DNA of 39,006 bases, from the IMG/VR virus record IMGVR_UViG_3300047273_000021, positions 1 through 39,006 of that record; one strand, given 5' to 3'. This DNA is from a virus. This document shows, one piece after another, positions 32,653-39,006 of this stretch. How positions within the stretch are numbered: the stretch's first letter is position 1; every line of letters begins with the position of its first letter. Below the pieces are notes generated by a model. It saw only the letters and a list, made by a program, of their open reading frames with translations, ran no database searches and had not been told where the DNA came from. A program made the position numbers and the translations under genes.

Positions 32653-35088
32653 TTAACGAGGTGCAAATTCGGAAAAGTCAAACCCATCTAAGCTATCTTC
32701 ATTTGATTCAAAATTCAACGATGGTAAATTGTTTTTACGTTGTTCAATCAACTTGGATTGCTGAGTATTTTGAATACTGATTCGCTTATCCTTTGCTTCT
32801 TCCTTCTGCATATCACGCTGATTCAGTGTGCCTGATTGAAGCTGAACAAGTTGTTGGTTATACTTAAACTCTTCAGCCATAAGTTGAGTTTTAAGCATAG
32901 CTTCCTGTTTCATCTTCTCAATATCAAATGCTACCTCAGCTTGTTTCATCTGCATCTTAGATTGAGCTTCCATCTGTATCTTCTGCATAGCAACTTGACC
33001 CGCCAACTCTTGAGATTTAAGTTGTTGCTCAGAAACAATAGCCTGCTTTTGCATTGCCATCTTTTCTTCTCTTTGCTCCTTCTTAGTTCTCTTGAGTTTT
33101 AGTAATTGATTTGCAAGTTTTATATTGCGAATCTCTCTAATGTCAATCGCATCCTCAATATCAATGTTACCTCTCGACAATGCCATCTGAATGTTTTGCT
33201 CAAGCTGATTCTTCTGTTCTTCATCAGGAGAAACCTCAATAAAAATACCAAAGTCATATATGTACAAATCAGATATTTCTCCTAATATTGACACATTGAA
33301 TCTACCTATTTGATTGATAAACTCATCTTTGAAATCAGAATATTCTAAAATATCAGCAACACGATACGTAATAGCTTCCGCTAATGAACGATAGATATAT
33401 AGACCTGCCTCAAGAATATGTCTTGTTGCAGTATTAGAATTAAGCGCAGCAAGCTTCTGTAATCCAACCAATGAGTTAGGGTCAGGAGTAGAGCCATCAC
33501 GCGCTTCATTAAGACCTGTGACAGTCCTAATCATATCCATATAGTGATTGTAGTTAGCAATCAACATCTGTGTCTTTGATGCTCCTGAGTTAGAGGTAAG
33601 TTGTGTTATAGGAACACGAGCATTGTTGAAGTCACCATCTTGCGTAAAGCTTCTTCCAATTACGCTACCTGTTTGAAAGTATAATCGTAGCGCATCCTCA
33701 GGATTGTAAGCTGCACCTGTGCCTAAATCAACTTCATTCAATCCATCGGCATCAATGAATACACCATCAGGCACAACACGTGCAATGACTTGTTGTAATT
33801 TAAGGTGGGTAATCTGAATCAAATCAGCGAATGGAATCATTCTTCTAACCAATGACTCAATAGCTCCTTTGTACATTCGAGGTGCACAAGCTATGTAGTT
33901 TGGCAATGCGTGTTGAGATGCTGACTTAGGGCGTACCATATTCTCAGACATCTTCCACTGAAGAAGGATATTAGTTCCCATAACCATAATACCCTCATAC
34001 CAAACATCGATAACCTTTTCAATCTTTTCAAAGTTGCCTTCCTCCATCATCTCTGTAGGAGGATTAAAGTTGTCGTCCTTTTCAATTACACGGGTTCCGC
34101 CATTCTCAAGAACTTTCTTTTTGTAGACAATCTTTTTTGTTGTCTTATAGTTGAAATACATCAACGTGCAGGTGTCTTTACTGAAAAGGGAGTTTTCGTA
34201 AAAGCGAGCTACATTGTAGTAATCATACCAACCTTGACTATATTGAGATATTTCAGCTAAGTCTTCAGACGTTAACGATTGGTCTATCTTATACAACTCT
34301 GTAATTGGAAGTGTTTTGATTTCCCCCCAATAAAAACAATCTTTAAAGTGTGGGTCTTCAGTGTAACTATAGACCACATTAGCGGGGTCTACGTATGACA
34401 CCTTAACTCCCGCGCCTTGAAGAAACTCGTGTTTTGCTACAGAGATTCCAAGGACTGTCTCATCATAATCAAGTCTCCATCGAATGTCTTGATAATGATT
34501 CTCATCAAAAATTGTATTGATGGCTTCCTCTTCTGCAATCTCGATAGCCGGCTTATAGTTAAGCTGCATATATAATGACAACTCATCATCAGTCTCCGGA
34601 AGTTCTTCAGGGTCCATCATAAATGGGTCAGCACCTGTAAGGTCTTTGATTTTCTGAAGAACAGGTTTACCTGCCATCTGAGTCTCAATCATCTCTTGAT
34701 ACTTGTTCCTTTTAGCTTGAGACATTGCATCTTGAGCATACGCCTTAACCTTAAACAATCTATCAGACATTCCATTTACAACAATATCAACAAACTTTGG
34801 TATAACAGGAACCGGTGTCCAATCCAAATTCAAATAAGACAAGTCTCCATCTACTGCTAATTCGTTTTTATACTTACCTGTAGACTGCTCACCACGAGCA
34901 TACAATCTCAATTTATGGAACTCATTCCATTGAGAGTAATATCTGCATCCGCCCCCATCTTTTCTGAACCACTCATACTGAATGGCCTGACCTACTTGAA
35001 GGCCATAAGCATCGGAAGCTTTCTCCGAATCAGTAGCAAATTGATTTGGGAACCCGGCAGACAAAACGTTTATTACTATATCTTTCAT
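32653..35088 (-). CDS. Portal protein
   Basis: This 811-residue protein fits the dodecameric portal through which DNA passes. It follows the large terminase and precedes the scaffold and capsid genes. Typical features: an early GKYKNELAVDGDLSYLNLDW, VPKFVDIVVNGMSDRLFKV, then IANYNHYMDMIRTVTGLNEA followed by DPNSLVGLQKLAAL, seen in podovirus portals. A long Gln/Lys/Met-rich coiled coil covers about 660-770 (QKIQMEAQSKMQMKQAEVAF). Its ATG overlaps the terminase stop by four bases (ATGA). Confidence 0.8.
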   Translation of the reverse strand: MKDIVINVLSAGFPNQFATDSEKASDAYGLQVGQAIQYEWFRKDGGGCRYYSQWNEFHKLRLYARGEQSTGKYKNELAVDGDLSYLNLDWTPVPVIPKFVDIVVNGMSDRLFKVKAYAQDAMSQAKRNKYQEMIETQMAGKPVLQKIKDLTGADPFMMDPEELPETDDELSLYMQLNYKPAIEIAEEEAINTIFDENHYQDIRWRLDYDETVLGISVAKHEFLQGAGVKVSYVDPANVVYSYTEDPHFKDCFYWGEIKTLPITELYKIDQSLTSEDLAEISQYSQGWYDYYNVARFYENSLFSKDTCTLMYFNYKTTKKIVYKKKVLENGGTRVIEKDDNFNPPTEMMEEGNFEKIEKVIDVWYEGIMVMGTNILLQWKMSENMVRPKSASQHALPNYIACAPRMYKGAIESLVRRMIPFADLIQITHLKLQQVIARVVPDGVFIDADGLNEVDLGTGAAYNPEDALRLYFQTGSVIGRSFTQDGDFNNARVPITQLTSNSGASKTQMLIANYNHYMDMIRTVTGLNEARDGSTPDPNSLVGLQKLAALNSNTATRHILEAGLYIYRSLAEAITYRVADILEYSDFKDEFINQIGRFNVSILGEISDLYIYDFGIFIEVSPDEEQKNQLEQNIQMALSRGNIDIEDAIDIREIRNIKLANQLLKLKRTKKEQREEKMAMQKQAIVSEQQLKSQELAGQVAMQKIQMEAQSKMQMKQAEVAFDIEKMKQEAMLKTQLMAEEFKYNQQLVQLQSGTLNQRDMQKEEAKDKRISIQNTQQSKLIEQRKNNLPSLNFESNEDSLDGFDFSEFAPR

Positions 35089-37331
35089 TGAATCATTTGA
35101 CTAATTGTTCCATCATTCTTGTATCTTGCGAAGTTAATACTTATTTTGCTTTCTTTTTTCTCGGGCATATAAAGATGTTTTTGGTTCGCCATAATGGCCA
35201 AACCCGAACTAATGGATGCGTCAAATTTAGTTCTATCGTTTATATCAAACTTAGCCCAATCTTCAAGTGTTCTTGTGAATGGCATACTACCCATTTCTTC
35301 GGAGTCTCTGTATGTCCCGGACAAGTCCATACCAACATACTTCTCTACGTATGACTCAATAGCAGAAGCGTGAGACTGCTTAACATCTTCAGATGAGTTA
35401 GGTATCCCACCAAGTTCTCTTTCTGTCTTAGATAGCTTTGAAAATTGCTTGTCAGGTCTGTTCATTGAAAATCCTCTGTATCCCCTGTTCTTAAAATGAT
35501 ATAGTAATCGAGGCTTATTGTTCTCTGCCAATACCGGCATTCCGTAAAACACGCACGCCATCAATACATCTTCAAAGAATATCTCTGCGGTCTGTGGTCT
35601 TGCAACATATTCTAAGAAGAACTCATTGACAGGAGCCTCATCCATATGAAACTTAGTCATACCGTGCAGAGCTCCATTAGAACCTCGCCCATCTACAACT
35701 GCAGATATATCGTATGAGTCACAACCAAACGAGCCAAGGTGCTCATTGCCGGGATACTTTATTCCATTTCTCTCGTGCACATTATTCTGAAGTTCTTTCT
35801 TTGGTGTCCAACTTACTAAGAACCTACCTCGTTTATCCGGCATAAAGATTACCTTGCTATCCTTGATTCCATCTTTCCACATAAAATTACCTCGAGTTAC
35901 GTGATGCTCTTTTATGAGCGTATCATTGTAATCAATCTGTTGGTATATCTTGGTCAAGTTAAACAAAGCCTGCTTACTCTCATCCCTAAAAGCGTGCGAC
36001 TCTGTGCGTGGAAACTGTCTGTAAAATTCGTTCAGAGCATCTGCATCATTCTTCAATGACTCTACCTCAGCTTCCCAATAGTCAATGGCACCATTGGTAA
36101 TCCATCCACCATCAACACCGCGTATTGGATTCTCCGGCTTTCTAAATACAGGCATACCGTAAAGGTCAATGAACCCTTCCATATTCCATTCCATTGGAAT
36201 AAACAAAGCGTATAACCCACTCTTGGTCTGACCATTTGCGTTTCTTGAAAGAACTCGAGAGTCTTCATATATGTCTTTGAAGTTTTGTCCTCCCTTTGCT
36301 AACGCATTAGATGTTGACCCCATCATACACTTGCCAATAATCTTACTACCCAAACGTAGACAGGTCTTTGTTACGCGCCAATTCTCTTTGATATTGTTTG
36401 GTTTAGTCCACTTACCACTCTCATCGTGGATGAGGAGCCTTAGCTTTTCTCCATCGTATGAGTTATCTTCAGTGTTTTTCCAATCGATTGTTGTATCAAG
36501 ACCCTCTATTACTTCTTGAGAAGAGTCAAACATATTCTTCTTCGTAATCTTTGAAGCCGGAACGCGATAGGCCAATTCAGTCTTTGGCTTATCCATTCCA
36601 TCCATAATAGGCTTGAAGAAGAAAGGAAGGCGGTTGTTAATAGGAACAACCTTATCGGTAAACATTTTTTTAGCATCAGCTCCTGTTTTAGATAGTATAC
36701 CTACACGAGCATCCTTCACAAGCGTACCAACGTTGATACATTCTGACGACGACATAAATGAGAATCCGGAGCGACGTATCTTTAGATAGTCCATTCCGAA
36801 ACATCTATCATCAGCTTTACACGCCTCCCAAAAAATCCAAAAGATTCTATTAGCCTCTCGAAAATCAGGGTATCCTATATCAATACTTGACCACTGCAAG
36901 TACATCCAATGAGCCCCCGTTATGTAGGTAGGGACTCCATTGTTCATAAACCACATTCCTTCTTCTCGATAATCAAACTGACGCTCAATGTAATCTACCC
37001 ACCGATTCTTAAACTCGGAGGACATATCGTTCCATTGAAATATAGTTTGAATTTTTGCAAGAGCAGAAGGCAACTCTTCTCTTTCCCAATACTGTTCTTC
37101 TTTTTTCGCGTGTCTTTGAAGACACGAACTTGGAGTTGGAGGAAGAGCTATATTCAAATCAGCTATCCGAATAATATCTCCAATCTCCCCCGTCTTAGAT
37201 ATAACAACGAAGTCATATTCCTTGTTGTATCCATAATCCCAAGACTTAGCCTTGTTCTTTTTGGCAATCGCAACACCCGGGACATACTTATCAAGTACGC
37301 GGTATAAGTTATTTTGACCTTCGTTCTGCAA
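35085..37331 (-). CDS. terL: Terminase large subunit
   Basis: This 748-residue protein is the packaging ATPase-nuclease. The N-terminal ATPase has a Walker A-like RRSGFS at 186-191, Walker B LLIHDES with D303-E304, and a coupling-motif region CMMGSTSN. The nuclease part has SFGCDSYDISAVVDG (first Asp), MPVLAENNK (second acidic residue) and IPNSSEDVKQSHASAIES (C-terminal acidic residue), as in RNase H-like terminase nucleases. The reading frame has no ATG for about 100 residues; it begins at TTG 37331, and an in-frame TAG lies 51 bases further upstream, so TTG is the likely start. It overlaps the preceding gene by 23 bases. A 16-base motif shared with three loci lies at 37110-37125. Confidence 0.9.
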   Translation of the reverse strand: MQNEGQNNLYRVLDKYVPGVAIAKKNKAKSWDYGYNKEYDFVVISKTGEIGDIIRIADLNIALPPTPSSCLQRHAKKEEQYWEREELPSALAKIQTIFQWNDMSSEFKNRWVDYIERQFDYREEGMWFMNNGVPTYITGAHWMYLQWSSIDIGYPDFREANRIFWIFWEACKADDRCFGMDYLKIRRSGFSFMSSSECINVGTLVKDARVGILSKTGADAKKMFTDKVVPINNRLPFFFKPIMDGMDKPKTELAYRVPASKITKKNMFDSSQEVIEGLDTTIDWKNTEDNSYDGEKLRLLIHDESGKWTKPNNIKENWRVTKTCLRLGSKIIGKCMMGSTSNALAKGGQNFKDIYEDSRVLSRNANGQTKSGLYALFIPMEWNMEGFIDLYGMPVFRKPENPIRGVDGGWITNGAIDYWEAEVESLKNDADALNEFYRQFPRTESHAFRDESKQALFNLTKIYQQIDYNDTLIKEHHVTRGNFMWKDGIKDSKVIFMPDKRGRFLVSWTPKKELQNNVHERNGIKYPGNEHLGSFGCDSYDISAVVDGRGSNGALHGMTKFHMDEAPVNEFFLEYVARPQTAEIFFEDVLMACVFYGMPVLAENNKPRLLYHFKNRGYRGFSMNRPDKQFSKLSKTERELGGIPNSSEDVKQSHASAIESYVEKYVGMDLSGTYRDSEEMGSMPFTRTLEDWAKFDINDRTKFDASISSGLAIMANQKHLYMPEKKESKISINFARYKNDGTISQMIQ
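37110..37125 (+). repeat. Shared 16-base inverted motif, copy 4 (in terminase gene)
   Basis: Lies near the 5' end of the large terminase gene; read on the coding strand it encodes CLQRH, a third frame. Extended by C and G to 18 bases. Confidence 0.9.
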
Positions 37332-37602
37332 ATCCTTGTTTTGTATCCACCTTACTTGGCCCTTTATCTATAGACTCAAGAGCTTCTTTCTCTGCTTCAA
37401 TCTTGTTAAGAATCTCAAAGGCATCAAAGATGGCAATCTTCTTTGTAGCGGCAGCATTCTTTAATCTGTCTGCAGCTAACTCTGACACCTCACCATCACT
37501 ATCAACGTGCTTCTGCATAATCTTCTCCTCGGCAACTTCAATAAGATGCTCTACCGCCTTGTATCCCGCTGATATAATCTTCTCTTTTAATTCCTTGCTC
37601 AT
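37309..37602 (-). CDS. Possible small terminase subunit
   Basis: This 97-residue, fully helical and charged protein sits directly upstream of the large terminase, where the DNA-recognising small subunit is normally encoded. Visible features are the helices KEKIISAGYKAVEHLIEVAE and ELAADRLKNAAATKKIAIFD and a basic tail (KQGFAERRSK). No helix-turn-helix can be pinned down, so the name rests on position and size only. It overlaps both neighbours. Confidence 0.5.
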   Translation of the reverse strand: MSKELKEKIISAGYKAVEHLIEVAEEKIMQKHVDSDGEVSELAADRLKNAAATKKIAIFDAFEILNKIEAEKEALESIDKGPSKVDTKQGFAERRSK

Positions 37603-38072
37603 TTTTTTTGTTCTAAAAATATAACCTGTACTAAACGAGCTTCATCCCCTTCGCCAAAGTTTTCAAATATGTTTCTTGAGTGAGGGCAATCTGAATCAAA
37701 CGCAACCATTCTGTTGAACTTAGAGTAAGCCACGCACATAGGTTTGCCATCTCCGTCATATAAAGTTGTTCCATCATTGTCAGGATGATTTTGACTAAGG
37801 TACAAAATAACTGTGATGTCTCCCATCATCTCATCCGTATGAATGAAGTTTGGTTCCTCTTGATTAAGTGAAGACTGTCTTACAAAATTCCATTTGGCTT
37901 CGTAATTCGGAAATAATTCTAAGACGTTTTTTTCAAACTCATCATCACTTCGAGCCTGCACGTTTTTAAAAACCTTCCATCCATCAGCATAGTCTTGGAA
38001 ACCGTATTGTAAAATATCCTGTACGTACTCCTTTGGATTTAAGAGCACATCATCAATGCAAAGTAGATTCAT
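37599..38072 (-). CDS. 2-oxoglutarate/Fe(II)-dependent oxygenase
   Basis: This 157-residue protein has the double-stranded beta-helix core of 2OG/Fe(II) oxygenases. Iron ligands are H78 and D80 (FIHTDEMMGDITVILYLS) and H131 (DCPHSRNIFENFG), and R146 in ARLVQVIF is placed to bind 2-oxoglutarate. The strand DGTTLYDGDGKPM between them is usual in the prolyl-hydroxylase-like group. The family hydroxylates proteins, nucleotides or small molecules; the substrate is not known. It lies between a possible GroES-like gene and the terminase genes in the head-assembly block, so a virion or packaging-related target is possible. Confidence 0.8.
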   Translation of the reverse strand: MNLLCIDDVLLNPKEYVQDILQYGFQDYADGWKVFKNVQARSDDEFEKNVLELFPNYEAKWNFVRQSSLNQEEPNFIHTDEMMGDITVILYLSQNHPDNDGTTLYDGDGKPMCVAYSKFNRMVAFDSDCPHSRNIFENFGEGDEARLVQVIFLEQKK

Positions 38073-38632
38073 AATTTCATTGTTATTTGATGGTCATATA
38101 TACGGTATAGCTTCTCGCCATCTACACTAAACTCATACTCACTATCAGGGCCAAATGTCACACTATCTCCTGTATTTATACCTTGAGAAACAAGATACTC
38201 ATTTGGATATTTCATAATACCCATCAGCGGTTCTTCTGAGAATGGCTTCTTGATGTAAGAATCAATGGCCGGAATGGGTTTTACAAAGCAGTATCTATCG
38301 TGAGCAAACCACTTGTCTTTCTTTTTGTACAGAAAGAATTGGTCATACTCAATCATAAAAATGTCTTCCTTGAAAAAACTTTTGCCACTCTTCCTTCTGC
38401 CTTTCATATCGTTGTAGAACTTGAAAGTATTATGATGGACAAGAAGAGTATCACCGGGCTCGATTGGACCGGTGTAACCTAAAGGTGTTTCTATAACAAC
38501 CGCTTCACGATTAGAGAATTTGTGCTCTTCCTCAGATGTATTGACGATGAACTCTATTCCTCCTATGTCTTTTGTGTTGTTATATCTTTTTCCTTCTAAT
38601 GGTTTGGTGATGAAATAGAATGGGGATTTCAT
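38069..38632 (-). CDS. Conserved phage protein, possibly GroES-like co-chaperonin
   Basis: This 187-residue protein has a segment reminiscent of GroES/gp31 barrels: REAVVIETPLGYTGPIEPGD followed by TLLVHHNTFKFY, where I/V-x-P-G-D-x-x-x-V is the barrel hallmark, and a mobile-loop-like basic stretch MKGRRKSGKSFFKED. A second, similar strand-rich stretch follows (QGINTGDSVTFGPDSEYEF). If correct it would help fold the capsid protein with host GroEL; this is a weak structural inference. It overlaps the oxygenase gene by 4 bases. Confidence 0.4.
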   Translation of the reverse strand: MKSPFYFITKPLEGKRYNNTKDIGGIEFIVNTSEEEHKFSNREAVVIETPLGYTGPIEPGDTLLVHHNTFKFYNDMKGRRKSGKSFFKEDIFMIEYDQFFLYKKKDKWFAHDRYCFVKPIPAIDSYIKKPFSEEPLMGIMKYPNEYLVSQGINTGDSVTFGPDSEYEFSVDGEKLYRIYDHQITMKL

Positions 38633-38862
38633 TAGAAATCTATATTAAATTCGATTGAAATTGGAATTGATTGACTGAACTCTTTCCACAAAACTACCTC
38701 TTCTTTTTTATTGATGATGAAGATTTGGAAGGAAAACTTTTTAATGTTGTGCTTAATGTGATGTATCTCATTCGTGTCTCCTAATATCTTTTGACCCACC
38801 ATATAGTGCATTGCGCTTTTATAGTCAGGGCCTACAGATATTTTACGAATCTCACCATTCAT
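38632..38862 (-). CDS. Small conserved protein of unknown function
   Basis: This is a 76-residue protein beginning MNGEIRKISVGPDYKSAMHY, with VGQKILGD, a basic middle (HHIKHNIKKFSFQIFIIN) and an acidic end. It appears to be a conserved small phage protein at the start of head-gene blocks, but I assign no function. It shares a one-base overlap with the GroES-like gene and a TAATG junction with the upstream gene. Confidence 0.6.
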   Translation of the reverse strand: MNGEIRKISVGPDYKSAMHYMVGQKILGDTNEIHHIKHNIKKFSFQIFIINKKEEVVLWKEFSQSIPISIEFNIDF

Positions 38863-39005
38863 TACATTGCTACTTTGTAAATCTCAACAATAGATGATGG
38901 AGACTCAGGATAAGGACCACCTGCTGCTGACGATGCTAATGTTACATTTAGATTACTTGTAGTCCAATAAAACTCAACATCTTCAGTAGGTGATATTCTC
39001 ATCAT
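38862..39005 (-). CDS. Small protein, possibly cut by the window edge
   Basis: Forty-seven codons plus stop are visible on the - strand: MMRISPTEDVEFYWTTSN ... IVEIYKVAM. Two ATGs sit at the very edge (39005 and 39002), and the frame is open to the last base, so the gene may extend beyond the window. The stop TAA overlaps the next gene's ATG (TAATG), the junction style seen elsewhere, which supports a real gene. No family is recognised. Confidence 0.55.
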   Translation of the reverse strand: MMRISPTEDVEFYWTTSNLNVTLASSAAGGPYPESPSSIVEIYKVAM

Positions 39006-39006
39006 A

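Noticed and set aside
36909-37307. 132-codon + strand frame opposite the terminase gene
   Set aside because: Antisense shadow of a strongly supported gene, with no start context or family signature.

Overview
The window looks like part of a tailed double-stranded DNA phage (Caudoviricetes, podovirus-like virion) that infects a member of the Bacteroidetes, probably an aquatic flavobacterium-type host. Three things point there. The replication protein begins with a BT4734/VirE-N type primase domain, a family concentrated in Bacteroidetes and their phages. Genes are preceded by A-rich leaders rather than Shine-Dalgarno motifs. The virion genes resemble, in order and in several sequence signatures, those of Bacteroidetes podoviruses, including crAss-like phages. 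I see no integrase, DNA polymerase, lysin/holin pair, tRNA or CRISPR array, so the window is probably only part of the genome; both ends may cut genes.

Layout. Bases 1-6647 (+ strand) are a tightly overlapping early/replication operon: primase-helicase, a small zinc-ribbon-like protein, an SNF2-like helicase, two small all-alpha (MazG-type or MazG-like) proteins, a 34-residue membrane peptide, a small unknown, a VRR-NUC nuclease, a DnaA-domain-IV-like protein, a small unknown and a second PD-(D/E)XK-like nuclease. A strong hairpin at 6631-6661 separates it from the convergent - strand late operon, which fills the remaining 32 kb.

Read in transcription direction (right to left), the late operon is: small conserved proteins (one perhaps GroES-like), a 2-oxoglutarate/Fe(II) oxygenase, a possible small terminase, the large terminase, portal, a scaffold-like protein with a polyalanine tract, the major capsid protein, an unknown head gene, two adaptor/ring proteins, a very long nozzle/adhesin protein (1864 aa) with cysteine-rich repeats, a beta-rich 310-aa protein, a second nozzle-type protein, a GNAT-like acetyltransferase, and three internal/ejection-type proteins that end in a 3325-aa giant. 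Hairpin terminators follow the capsid gene and the next gene, so these two are set apart from the tail and ejection genes.

Most interesting points: (1) the 3325-aa virion protein carries a HEFGH metallopeptidase site and, about 240 residues before it, a RelA/SpoT-like nucleotidyltransferase domain whose Tyr, Asp and Glu are spaced as in (p)ppGpp synthetases, which suggests an injected effector; (2) one 16-base inverted-repeat motif occurs four times, three of them inside genes and in three different reading frames, plus once as the hairpin after the capsid gene; (3) the nozzle is enlarged, carries about 70-residue cysteine-rich tandem repeats, and a piece that is usually part of it appears to be a separate gene. 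There is no gene-free stretch longer than about 80 bases.
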